Part shown: one piece after another, positions 1-10,567 of the stretch
How the letters are laid out: every line of letters starts with the position of its first letter
How positions within the stretch are numbered: the first letter of the stretch is position 1
Source: Astragalus membranaceus
Lineage: Eukaryota; Streptophyta; Magnoliopsida; Fabales; Fabaceae
Assembly (NCBI GenBank): GCA_039519185.1
Contig: CM076846.1
Coordinates: 125,864,182 to 125,928,181 of the forward strand
Length of the DNA stretch: 64,000 nucleotides
Direction of reading: 5' to 3'
Notes under the pieces: generated by a model
Database searches by the model: none
Seen by the model: only the letters and a program-made list of their open reading frames with translations
Told to the model about the DNA's origin: nothing
Made by a program: the position numbers and the translations under genes

Positions 1-1735
1 AATAGCAAAACATACAGGTTTTATGACCTTAATGCAAAAGAGATCATAGAGTCAAATGACGTTGACTTCTATGAATAAATTCCCTTTTAAATCAAGAAAT
101 AGTGGGGGCACTGAACTAGTCAAGTTTTTATGCCTAGGAACGTTGAAAACAACGAATAAAGGGAAATAGAACCTCGAAGAGGTAAGAAAGCACAAGTTGC
201 TAAAGAATATGGTACTTATTATACGGTCCATAAACTAGGGGAGGATACATATAACATTCAAGAAGCTTGTCTTCATTGGATGCTGAATTGTGGCAAAAAG
301 CCATAAATGATGAGATGGATTCTCTAGAGTCTAGCAAGACATGGCACTTAGTGGACTTGCACCCCGGTTTCAAACCAATTGGTTGTAAATGGATTTTGAG
401 AAAGAAACTAAAACCCGATGACACTGTTGATAAATACAAGGCCTGCCTTGTAGCCAAAGATTTTAGACAAAGAGAGAATATAGATTTCGTCGACACATAT
501 TCACATGTTACTAGAATTACATCCATAAGGGTACTAATTTCGCTGGCCGCTATTTATAATTTAGAAGTACACCAAATGGATGTAAAAACCATTTTTTTTT
601 TAAAATGGTGAATTAGAAGAAGAAATCTATATGGAGCAACCTAAAGGTTTTGTAATACATGGGCAAGAACACAAGGTCTTAAGTTGGATAAGTTTCAGTA
701 TGGTCTCAAACAAGCTCCCAAACAATGGCATGGGAAGTTTGATAATTTGATTATATCGAATGAGTTTAAAGTGAATGAAAGTGACAAATGCATTTATTAC
801 AAAACCGAGAATGACATTTGCACTATCATATGTCTGTATGTAGACGACTTACTCATATTTGGATCAAACATACATGCTGTAAATAAATTGAAATCACTGT
901 TGTGCAACAACTTTGATATGAAAGACCTCGGAGAAGCAAGTGTAATCCTTGGTATTAGGAATACTAGATCCGAGAAAGGAATTTCTTTGATCGATCTCAT
1001 TATATTGAGAAGATCCTAAAGAAATATAACTACTTTGGTCGTAAACCTTCCTGCTCATCATATGATCCAATTGTCAAACCTTTTAAGAACATTGGTAACA
1101 GTGTTAGACAAACGGAATATGCGAGCATCATTGGCAGCCTAAGGTATGCCATTGATTGTACTAGACCCGACATTGCCTATGTTGTGGGATTGCTGTGCAG
1201 GTTTACCAGTCGACCTAGTATAGAGCATTGGCACGCTATTTAGAGAGTCGTGTGATACCTTAAAAGGACCATGAATCTCGGATCACATTATCAGAGATTT
1301 CCAGCTATACTTGAAGGATACAGTAATGTTGATTGGAATACTCTATCAGATGATTCCAAAGCAACTAGTGACTATATATTTAGTATATATGGTGGTATTG
1401 TCTCCTGGAAATCCAAGAAACAGATCATTTTGGTTCAGTCCACTATGGAGTCTGAAATGATAGCGTTGGCAACCGCCAGTGAAGAACCTAGTTGGTTGAG
1501 ATGCTTACTAGCAGAGATTGCTTATGGGAAAACTGATGCCAGTTGTGTTGATCTACTGCGATAGTACCGCAGCTATTGCAAAATAAAGAATTTTTATTAC
1601 AACGATAAAAGGCGACAAATATGTCGTAGGAACAACATTGTTAGAGAAATTCTCTCAAAAGGAGCTGTGAGAGTGGATCATGTACGCACTGATTAGAACT
1701 TAGGTGATCCTTTGACGAAAGGATTAGCCAAAAAG
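1..1735 (+). pseudogene. Ty1/copia pol remnant: reverse transcriptase and RNase H
   Basis: This is the 3' half of a Ty1/copia polyprotein in several frames. Visible RT pieces are an AKDFRQRENIDF-type stretch (about 440-490), HQMDVKT (about 570), YGLKQAPKQWH (about 697-730) and the catalytic YVDD (about 835-850). RNase H follows with RPDIAYVVG (about 1165), SWKSKKQ and STMESEM (about 1405-1460), and a DPLTKGLA-like tail near 1705-1730. Breaks are plain: a poly-T frameshift at about 590-602, a further frameshift near 980, an in-frame TAG at about 1240 and another shift near 1560. Integrase and gag lie before the window. In the family this polyprotein copies the element's RNA into DNA; this copy cannot be functional. 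The assignment to Ty1/copia is firm, the lineage within it is not. Confidence 0.92.
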
Positions 1736-2270
1736 AAAGTCCAAAATACATCTCAAAAGATGAGACTACTGCCATTAGAACCATGAGCCACTCACGATGG
1801 GTAATAACAAGTTGTGAAGTGATAGGAGATGAACATGCTACTATAAGTAAAGAAGCATGATTCCTGAAGCGATGTAAGGTTGAGATAATAGAAACTCTTG
1901 ATGAGATCTATATTCTATGTGGAGTGGAGTACCTAGCTACAGGAGTACTCTTGATAGACTCACCTTTGTGAATGTGGAAGTGGGGCCACTTCCTATGGAA
2001 TTCTTGGCAGAAATTCCTAGAGCGTTCACTAAACTGGGATAGACGTGCAGGGCCATAAACGCACGGGCTTTTGAGAATACACCTATGGAAAAGGTTGTGT
2101 GTGGTTTTGATGATTAGAGATAGATTTCAAGACTACGAGTCACTCTTGTTGAATCTAAATCTTAACCGCTATGCAAAGGTTCAAGTCGTATGACACCTCT
2201 GCTTATGCACAATCTTACGGAGGCGTTTGACGCTACTTCTGGAACTTCTTTTTAAATTCAAGTACGGGAT
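1736..2270 (+). other. 3' untranslated region and polypurine tract of the outer copia element
   Basis: This is non-coding sequence between the end of RNase H and the LTR. A stretch at about 1965-2075 (GTGGGGCC... through ...GCACGGG) resembles 6715-6800 of the nested element, so both elements share a related 3' region. The last bases before the LTR (about 2258-2270, AAGTACGGGAT) stand where the polypurine tract of plant copia elements normally lies, and match its usual AAGTGGGAGAT form except for a few changes. Confidence 0.6.
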
Positions 2271-2645
2271 TGTTGGAACTTTGGTAGTTGTGAATTGAAA
2301 AAGTCACACATTGGATAGAAGAAACACTTTAAGAGTGTTTATAAGTGTGGACTTCACACCTTGGGTTGGAGCCTAATGGGTACCCAATTTTGTGAAATGG
2401 AGAGAACGCACATAAACTGACCACCACACACGCGAGAGCGCCGCCGCCGTCCGTCCGATCGGCTCGGGCCCGGGCTTGGGCTGTGAGGTGTAATTTCTTT
2501 TTTGGGAAAACAATTAATTTATTTTATTTTGGTGCGTTGCTCATCCAGATTCGTTGAACTGACCAGATACGATGAACTAACCGTTGCGCATCTGATAGAG
2601 TCATTGTGGTCATTCTTATCCGCTGTTGACTTGCAGCGCAAGTTC
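2271..2645 (+). repeat. Outer copia 3' LTR, first part
   Basis: The LTR begins TGTTGG directly after the polypurine-tract position and its partner end is CCAACA at 8435-8440, so the 6-bp terminal inverted repeat is perfect once the nested element is removed. This first piece stops at the target duplication AGTTC (2641-2645). It contains the GC-rich stretch at about 2425-2480 and no coding region. Together with 7980-8440 the LTR is about 836 bp. Confidence 0.85.
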
Positions 2646-3533
2646 TGTTGTAAATTTTGTGATATTTCAAAATTCCTAAGTGAATTTTGTGAGACAATAA
2701 TATTTCGACAAAGACAAATATTTCAACACAAAAATAGATTTCGACACACAATAATATTTCGACACAGACTAAGCTGAATGGTTTTTTAACAACTATTTTA
2801 ATTAATCCGAATATGCCCAGTTTTAGTCGAAATGGTTTGCAAAATAACTTTGTAACGGATAATTCATTTTGTAACGACAAACTGAGTTTAATTTTCGTAC
2901 AACAGCTATTTTCATTAAAACCGGATTATTTCGTAACTGCAAAATTAAACCAGCCTTATTACAATTTATTTTGTAACAGATTTTGACTGGCTATTAAATG
3001 GATGCTGGAGCTATGCTTCAAGGGGCTAATTCAGAAGCCTATATAAACGTGCTCCAGTAGCACTTGAAAAAGAGATAGAACAATTTCTTTTTCACTGTTC
3101 TAAACCGCACTGTCCTGGGTTCATCTCCTGTCGCTTAAACACTTCCATTCTTGCCAGTTCGAAATCCTCCTTCGCTACTGCGATTGAGACGAGACCGGTT
3201 GTACCTCAGGGAATTTGCGCTGTAGAGGCGAATAAATTCTTCAGGGCAGTCGCAAGGCACCTCCGGTTGTTTATCTAATGTTTCTTTTGTTCGCAGGTTT
3301 GGTTCGCAGCATTTCTGTCTCTGCAGGTTCGACCATTTCTGTCTCTACAGGTTCGACTACAGTTGTCTCTCAGGTTCGACAGCATCTGTCTCAGCAGGTT
3401 CGACAGCATCTGTCTCAGGTTCGACAGTATCTGTCTCAGCAGAGTTGTTTCGACAGCATCTATCTCAGTTTCGACAGCATCTGTCTCAGCAGTGTTGGTT
3501 CGACAGCATCTGTCAATTTGCAGATAGACAACA
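2646..3533 (+). repeat. 5' LTR of nested copia-like element (888 bp)
   Basis: It matches 7037-7974 along its length. A likely promoter TATA (CTATATAAAC, about 3038-3047) is followed by a transcribed part and then by a short tandem array. The right copy is about 50 bp longer, mainly because the array differs in copy number. Ends are TGTTGT and ACAACA. No usual initiator-methionine primer site (TGGTATCAGAG) follows the LTR, so either a different primer is used or the site was lost. Confidence 0.9.
3294..3520 (+). repeat. 24-bp tandem array in 5' LTR (GGTTCGACAGCATCTGTCTC)
   Basis: Degenerate copies of a unit reading roughly GGTTCGACAGCATCTGTCTC plus AGCA follow each other, with variants GACCATTTCTGTCTCT and GACTACAGTTGTCTC at the left end. 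The unit holds a small inverted repeat (GACAG...CTGTC). The array causes open frames of low complexity on the plus strand that are not genes. Confidence 0.85.
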
Positions 3534-5987
3534 ATCTGAAGAATTTATTTCATGGCTGACGCAACCAAATTGAATCCTTATCTGTGCTAGGGTTTCGTTC
3601 AACTTCTGCTAATTTTAGATCCAGTTCTCTCCAATTTTCTCTAATCCAATTATTTTGTTTTTGCTGAATTTACATCTTGTAAGGTTCAAGTATGGAACAG
3701 GTGGTGGAAACGGTGAGATGTGTAAATCACGAGATGGATGTATAAATCACGAGAAAAACAGAATCAAGGAGATGAAAAGTTGCAAAGAGAGTGAACGAGA
3801 AGAATGGTGGTCCTTGAGGTATCAAACGTCGATCTTATCTTATGTGTGTGGTGAAAAAAACGCTGAAGACGATGACGACATGAAGGAGAATACTGATTCA
3901 CACCAGGTTCTCATCTTTCTTCATGTTCTTTGTTTGCATTTTTGTTTGGCTAGGTTTACGGTCAAAAGTGGCACTATGACTTTACATTAGGAGCTAAGGA
4001 AATTAGTTGTGAAGTTAGATATTTGCATTTGTTTATAAGAGTCCGACTGATGCTTACTTTAAAGGCTTCTTATTACTGATTGAAATGATCGATTAATTGG
4101 TTGGCTCTATTGCATAAATTTTATCGTATTGTCCTTGCCTACCAAGTACTATGTTTTGTTTTGGTGGCTTATAGGTTTATTCAGAATTCTCTTTATCAAC
4201 ACTCTGCACTGAAGCACCTGATAGTGCTTTTGAATCTATCTTATGCATATTGTTTGTCTGAGTGGCCTCACTTGTGAAATTGGATTATTTTTCCTAATTG
4301 GTTTGGGCCGTTTGGCTCTCAAAAGATGTATTCCTTATGATTTATTTGTTCAACATTCTACATTGGCTGGTTCACGCTAAGTGATTGACCCAACATATTA
4401 AATTTACATACTTATATGTCATCATGATGTCATCATGCTATGGAGTCTGACAAACAATTTATGTGTTTAACTTTTGAAGCAATTTTTTAAGTATTAGTCT
4501 TGCCTTGTCACTATGTTTCTATGTGCAACTTGTTGTCAAATGACTTTTAGATATCAAGGCAATCCCACATTGGTGTGTCATAATTTCCTTTTATTAACAT
4601 AGCTTCATCGTGTGCCAAGAAGAATTTATTTAGAGAGTTATAGATATACAATTTCTTATATGGCCTGATGATTTCTGTTTATAATTACTGGAACTTATAT
4701 ATGCAAAAATTTCGATAGGAGATCTTGTGTACTTTTTGTGATGTATAGAGCTCAAAACAGATACCTACTATTAGTGGGAGTGATTTGATATTGCACCTTC
4801 TTGCTGAGCATAATTGCATTTGTCGGATTTAATAAATTGATATTTCATTGTTAATTTCGTATTGCTTATGTGTCAATGGATGTAACAATGATGTGATTAT
4901 TTATGTTAAATAATTTTTGTCTTCTAAACTTTGATGTGAAAGACATGCTATGAATAAGTGTAATTTGCGATGCCAGACCATAAGGAAGTATGGTTAGATA
5001 ACTCTATCACCAAAATCTTATCTTGATATACTTTAGAAGTTTAGATGCTTTGAAATTAAATCATTGAATATCCTTTATGATTTAGTCAAAAGAAACAAAC
5101 CTATTACATTATCTGAGAATGTATACCAATTCTATTGGAAGGTTTTTGCAATATCAAATTATTGAGTTAAATGTAAGCTTGTTGTGTGTATTATGAAATG
5201 TGAATTATTTGTAATTGTGATATTGTCCTTTATATCATATTGGTACAATAATGTGAAACTGAGAAATTGAAGGTGATTCTATCAAAGGAATTATATGCAC
5301 ACAAATCTGCTAACGATTTGAACTTAATATAATGCAAATTGTTTTATATAGAGTTTCAATTTGCAAGTAATATTTTCATTTTATTAATATGTGCTTTTGG
5401 AATGTTATGATGCGTGAGGCATTGTGGGTGGTTGATCTTGGATTCATGCTTCATGTGAAATTGAATTATTTAAGTGTTCCCTTGTTATGCTATGCCTGGT
5501 AAATATATTATTAAGTCTTATGAGAAAGTGCATTAGAGACATGTACCAGGTGTGACAAGGTTTAACCGTTAATGCGAAATTGAAATATTTTAGATGAGAA
5601 TCACCTTTTGACATGTTCAAGTGACAGACTATAACAAGCCTTTTAGAATTAATAAAAAAATGGATAATTATCAGTTATAGGAATCTTGTTTGGATATATG
5701 TAATATACATATTTTGAGACAACTTATTGATATTTGAAGTATGAGACATCAATAACATACTTGTGAAAATTCATAAATATTTTATGGAAATGTTGTCACT
5801 TGAAAATCATCTAAGCAGACCTGTGTATGTATAAGTATGTTATGAAAGTGATATGGCTTAGAAATTACTAGGCATTTATAGAGGCATCATAGGCTATGTC
5901 ACTATATACAGTGAATATCCATTGTATTTCAATGATACTATGATGATAGCCATGTTTGATTCACAAGTGAATAAATCTAAAAGTAGA
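3534..5987 (+). other. Non-coding interior of nested copia-like element
   Basis: Just after the LTR an ATG at 3552 opens a short frame reading MADATKLN, which resembles the beginning of copia gag proteins, but it is lost after about ten codons. From about 3600 to 5990 the sequence is AT-rich, with stops in every frame at short spacing and repeated phrases such as GTGAAATTG(G/A)ATTATTT. Nothing else is recognisable. It may be filler captured in place of gag-pol. Confidence 0.65.
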
Positions 5988-6252
5988 TTTACTTATGAAT
6001 GGTTGTCACTTAGAAAATTTCTAAGTTGACCTGTATAATTACCTTATAGAGATTAAGGTTATTACTCAAAGCTTGATGATATAAGAGAATGAGTTTGTTA
6101 ATCAAGATTTTGTGATATATTTATTTATGAATGGTTCACTTAGAAATTTTCTAAGTAGACCTGTATAATTACCTTATAGAGATTAAGGTTATTACTCAAA
6201 GCTTGATGATATAAAAGAATGAGTTTGTTACTCAAGACTTTGTGATATATGA
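5988..6252 (+). repeat. 131-bp tandem duplication inside nested element
   Basis: Two adjacent copies (about 5988-6119 and 6120-6252) share GACCTGTATAATTACCTTAT and the following GAGATTAAGGTTATTACTCA almost perfectly, and differ by a few substitutions and small indels. The position is in the non-coding interior, before the copia-like 3' region. Confidence 0.85.
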
Positions 6253-7036
6253 AATTGATTGACTAAGAGACGTCTTGGTCAATATTCCTTTATGGAAGAA
6301 ATAGTGTCTTCCGTAGTTGTGATGAGAAGGATTATATCCTTAATTTATGTGAAATCAGAAGTGAATTTTATCAATCTTCTGAAAAACCCCTAGGGAAGAA
6401 ATGAGTTTGTGATACATCGAGGGGAATGGGACTAAAGCCAATTGAAATTAAGAAGTGATGGTAACCCAACCTTTGTGATTGGAGATCCCATGAATAAGGT
6501 TCAATGTGGTAAAAACAAGTCACTTCTTGATATTGCTAGCACTGAAAAATTAATTCAAGTAATTAATTTTATTATTGTCCCTTCCTATGGTGTTATTGTG
6601 ATAGTGCTAGCCTGCAGGGTTAAAAGGTTCAGCTTAAAGCTTTTAATGATTTTCATAGTCCTTTTGGGTGGTGTATGACTTACAGCATACACTTGATGAA
6701 ATCACCTATATGAGTGTCAAGTGGGGCCGCTTGCATAAGATCCTGGCGAGATCTCTAGAGCACTCATGAATACCGAGCACGCGCACGGCCTAGTAGTGCA
6801 ACACCGCGGAAACAACAAGAATTGTGGGGGTGTAATGTGATGGTAAAACCTCTAACATAAAACATGTGTCTTGGGTTCCATAGCTTGCTAAACCAATTCA
6901 CTGTATGTTATGTTTTATCTGTCTAGGACTGGTTCCATAGCTTGCTATACAGCTCCGATGCATTACATCTACGATGTTAACCCAGGAAACTTCCTTTTCT
7001 TTATTCACTTCTAAAATTTTGAAATGTGTGGGGGAT
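6253..7036 (+). other. 3' region and polypurine tract of nested element
   Basis: The stretch 6715-6800 (GTGTCAAGTGGGGCCGCTTG... to ...GCGCACGGCC) corresponds to 1965-2075 of the outer element, so this is a true copia 3' region. The phrase GGTTCCATAGCTTGCTA occurs twice (about 6876 and 6931). The tract GTGTGGGGGAT at 7026-7036 abuts the LTR start TGTTGT and would prime plus-strand DNA synthesis. Confidence 0.7.
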
Positions 7037-7974
7037 TGTTGTAAATTTTGTGATATTTCAAAATTTCTAAGTGAATTTTGTGAAAGAATAATATTTCGAC
7101 AAAGACAAATATTTCGACACAGAAATAGATTTCGACACACAATAATATTTCGGCATAGACTAAGCTGAATGGTTTTTTAACAGCTATTTTAATTTAATCC
7201 AAATATGCCCAGTTTTAGTCGAAATGGTTTGCAAAATAACTTTGTAACGGATAATTCATTTCGTAACTGCAAACTGAGTTTAATTTTCGTACAACAGCTA
7301 TTTTCATTAAAACCGGATTATTTCGTAACTGCAAAATTAAACCAGCCTTATTACAATTTATTTTGTAACGGATTTTGACTGGCTATTAAATGGATGCTGG
7401 AGCTATGCTTCAAGGGGCTAATTCAGAAGCCTATATAAACGTGCTCCAGTAGCACTTGAAAAAGAGATAGAACAATTTCTTTTTCACTGTTCTAAACCGC
7501 ACTGTCCTGGGTTCATCTCCTGTCGCTTAAACACTTCCATTCTTGCCAGTTCGGAATCCTCCTTCGCTACTGCGATTGAGACGAGACCGGTTGTACCTCA
7601 GGGAATTTGCGCTGTAGAGGCGAATAAATTCTTCAGGGCAGTCGCAAGGCACCTCCGGTTGTTTATCTAACGTTTCTTTTGTTCGCAGGTTTGGTTCGCA
7701 GCATTTCTGTCTCTACAGGTTCGACCATTTTTGTCTCTACAGGTTTGACTACAGCTCTCTCTCAGGTTCGACAGCATCTGTCTCAGCAGGTTCGACAGCA
7801 TCCGTCTCTCAGGTTCGACAGCATCTGTCTCAGCAGGTTCGACAGCATCTGTCTCTCATGTTCGACAGCATCTGTCTTAGCAGAGGTTGTTCGACAGCAT
7901 CTGTCTTAGTTTCGACAGCATCTGTCTCAGCAGTGTTGGTTCGACAACATCTGTCAATTTGCAGATAGACAACA
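7037..7974 (+). repeat. 3' LTR of nested copia-like element (938 bp)
   Basis: It is the partner of 2646-3533 with the same TGTTGT/ACAACA ends, the same TATA (about 7431) and its own version of the 24-bp array (about 7684-7960). By eye the non-array parts differ at scattered single bases, so the insertion is neither brand new nor ancient. It is followed by the AGTTC duplication. Confidence 0.9.
7684..7960 (+). repeat. 24-bp tandem array in 3' LTR
   Basis: This is the same unit as in the 5' LTR (core TTCGACAGCATCTGTCT), with about two more copies. The different copy number between the two LTRs of one element shows that the array changed length after insertion. Confidence 0.85.
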
Positions 7975-7979
7975 AGTTC

Positions 7980-8440
7980 TTCATTCTTATCTGTTGAGGA
8001 TTTTTCTCCAACAACTTACTTGAGCAGCAAGTCCAATTCTCTCCTATAAATTGGACCCTCCCTCACTTCATTCCACACACCACTGGATGATAAATCTCTC
8101 CTCCAATTTTCTCTCCTATCCCCTGAGAATTCTCTTCTCTTCTACTCCTTAGAGTGGCTTACGAGCCATATTCAAGAGTGGTCTACGAATCATATTTAGA
8201 ATGATTTTTTAACCATATTGAAGGTGTATTTCTTGAGCAAAATTTCACTGTGCAGTGATATTTCATAATAGTTCTGACTGGGCTGTTTTATCCTGGGGAC
8301 GTCGTGGTTGATACCCTGCCTGCACAATTTTGAGCAGTGCCACGGAATGTCTTAAAGAGAGTGACTTAGTCCGCGACTCAATCCAGTAATTTTTTCGGTA
8401 ATTGATTTTCTGAAATACTTTCTGAAACTCAAAACCAACA
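7980..8440 (+). repeat. Outer copia 3' LTR, second part
   Basis: This resumes the LTR begun at 2271 after the nested element and ends CCAACA. It includes CTCCTATAAATTGGACC (about 8040-8056), a plausible TATA region for the outer LTR promoter, and a 3' part ending AACTCAAAACCAACA. The flanking bases GTTCT (8441-8445) would be its target duplication; the left partner is outside the window. Confidence 0.85.
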
Positions 8441-8580
8441 GTTCTTCAAGTTGGGGGGTGAGTGACTGCTTCCCAAAAGCCATGACTGTAGAAAGACAGA
8501 TATTGATCAGTATTTATACATTGAGTTGGAATCAGCAATAACCAAATTATGTTGTTATAATTTTGATAAATGTGGGCATC

Positions 8581-9178
8581 AATGAAGCCCGGATACAGGA
8601 TACGATACGGGATACGATACGACACGATACGTGGACACAGGAAAATTTTGAAAATCAAGATACGATACGGCAGGGATACTTCAATAAAAAATTAAATAAA
8701 AATTTAAAAATATAAAACATAACTAAAGATACTTCACTTTACTAATTGACAATTGCTCATAATATTCAATAGATATAATCAGATTTACAAAAAAGATACT
8801 TGTAACCAAAATAAGTAAGCATAGTTAAATGTCTTTTCCCCACCCATTTTAAAATATATTCTTCCTAAAATAAGCCACACACTACTATAATACCAAAAAT
8901 AAATTAAAATAAAAAATATTGCATTAGAATTCAAAGTAGGACTATTCTAATTCAAACACAAATAGTAATACAAAAATATCAAATAAATATAAATATAAAT
9001 TTCAGAATACTCCTAGGATACGTATCCGATAAGTATCTAGTCTTTTTTTGATTTAAAAATAAATATAAATTTCAGGATACTCCTAAGATACGTATCCAGA
9101 CGTATCCGACAAATATCGGTATCAGATACGTATCCGATACGAATACGTGGCATATTTTAGAGCATCGGGGCTTCATAG
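8581..9178. mobile_element. Mutator-type MITE with 9-bp target duplication
   Basis: The 598-bp element is flanked by GTGGGCATC at 8572-8580 and 9179-9187, a perfect 9-bp duplication as expected for Mutator-type insertion. The ends are inverted: ATGAAGCCCGGATAC on the left against ATGAAGCCCCGATGC read inward from the right. Next to both ends lie clusters of GATACG and CGTATCC words; the middle is AT-rich and has no open frame. It is non-autonomous and would be moved by a transposase coded elsewhere. Confidence 0.88.
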
Positions 9179-9187
9179 GTGGGCATC

Positions 9188-9730
9188 TAACGTTTGTTAT
9201 GATAGCATATAACGTTTGTTATGATAGCAGAATTGAAATTTCACACAATTTCACTTATGAATCTGCGACTGACACAAATATCCAATCCAACTATAAAAGT
9301 TTAGCACATTAGAATAGCATATAGTCTTTGCCAAAAAAGTGGACATTCTTAATACCAAAAAAAGAAAGTGGACATTCTTTGTTTCGCTTGAAACTTTTGA
9401 GGAAGCATCTAGCTGATGTGTACAATTGATTTGATGTTACAAGTAACATTAAGTATACGATTTCTACTAACTTTATTGAAATACTATGTAAAAAATGCAT
9501 TTGTTCCCTTATAGCGATAGAACATGTGTTAGCCTTACTTAGCAAATTTTTTGATAGAAGCTGGTATAAGATCCGAAGCAGATCACAAAAAAAAATTGAT
9601 TTTTACCCACAAACAAAAACTGTCACCGAATATTGTCAGTAGAGGCGAACGATTCCTAGGCAATTTGGTGTAGGCATTGTTTCAAAAAAGTGAGTCAAGT
9701 ATTTTTCTTCATTCAAAAATTTGGCAAGTG
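9188..9730. other. Unassigned AT-rich interval
   Basis: No gene or element end was recognised. The only structure is two small tandem duplications: TAACGTTTGTTATGATAGCA twice at about 9188-9231, right at the MITE edge, and AAAGTGGACATTCTT twice at about 9337-9379. Confidence 0.5.
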
Positions 9731-10203
9731 TAATCTCATTATTAAGAAGAATATAATACTAGCCTCGTTACTCGTGCGATAAACGGGGAACGCTAGTATT
9801 AATGAATCTATGACGAATACGATCACTCGACATTGACATATGTATATTCAAGCGGCCACGTGAAGTATAGGACAACTGAATCATTTAACAAACAATTGAT
9901 CAACAAACCATAAGTGTAGTGATGCAAACCCCTAGCTTTGGTGGTCTCCACTAATTTAGGCATAATTACATTATTAAGAACAATATAATACTAGCCTCGT
10001 TACCCGTGCGATAAACGGGGAGCGCTAGTATTAATGAATCTATGACGAATACGATCACTCGACATTGACATATGTATATTCAAGCGGCCACGTGAAGTAT
10101 AGGACAACTGAATCATTTAACAAACAATTGATCAACAAACCATAAGTGTAGTGATGCAAACCCCTAGCTTTGCTGGTCTCCACTAATTTAGGCATAATTA
10201 CAT
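9731..10203. repeat. 232-bp tandem duplication with 46-bp hairpins
   Basis: Copy 1 (9731-9962) and copy 2 (9963-10194) are nearly identical, followed by a few bases of a third. Each carries a hairpin at 9755-9800 and 9987-10032: outer arms AATACTAGC/GCTAGTATT and inner arms CCCGT/ACGGG. Read on the minus strand this resembles a Helitron 3' end (hairpin shortly before CTAG|T), and Helitrons are known to form head-to-tail arrays. A matching TC start was not found, so the Helitron reading is tentative; the duplication is certain. Confidence 0.75.
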
Positions 10204-10551
10204 GGTCTCGCAGTAAATGTGATCGTGGCGAGATCTTCGCTATTAATTATGCCACTGTGTTTTAGACATGTTGTGAAATAGATGTCGGTTTGGTATTGAC
10301 CTCCTCTTTGAAGATAAGGGCTCCGCTCCTAGGAGATCCACTCAGGGTAGCGCTTGGAAATCGAATCCAAAAGAATGAAAGTATTATTAAAAAAACATAA
10401 GCAATTATTAAAAATATTAACAGTAATGAAATGAGTGTGATTAAGTAATTTAAATGATATTAATGTTTGCTTGCAGTAAATCGTACCGTTTTGAAGAAGA
10501 AGCCGTTGTGGAGGGGCCAAATTTAATCTTTGTCCACCAAGGATTAAATGG
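10204..10551. other. Unassigned interval before LINE
   Basis: No element end, repeat or convincing frame was seen. Confidence 0.5.
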
Positions 10552-10567
10552 TATTAGGGTTGTATAA

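Larger units (their letters stand above)
2646..7974 (+). mobile_element. Complete non-coding copia-like LTR element nested in the outer LTR
   Basis: Two direct repeats (2646-3533 and 7037-7974) each start TGTTGT and end ACAACA, and the whole element is flanked by the 5-bp duplication AGTTC (2641-2645 and 7975-7979). A purine tract GTGTGGGGGAT lies just before the 3' LTR. The 3.5-kb interior has no polyprotein: only a possible gag start next to the 5' LTR and a copia-like 3' region are recognisable. It is therefore a non-autonomous derivative that needed proteins from a relative. Orientation is set by the purine tract. Confidence 0.93.

Noticed and set aside
3278..3559. Frame of 93 codons with VRQHLSQQ repeats
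   Set aside because: Lies wholly in an LTR tandem array; the equivalent in the other LTR has a different frame length.
9731..10203. CRISPR-like regular repeats
   Set aside because: Only two long, adjacent copies without spacers; tandem arrays elsewhere in the window also lack spacers and the genome is a plant's.
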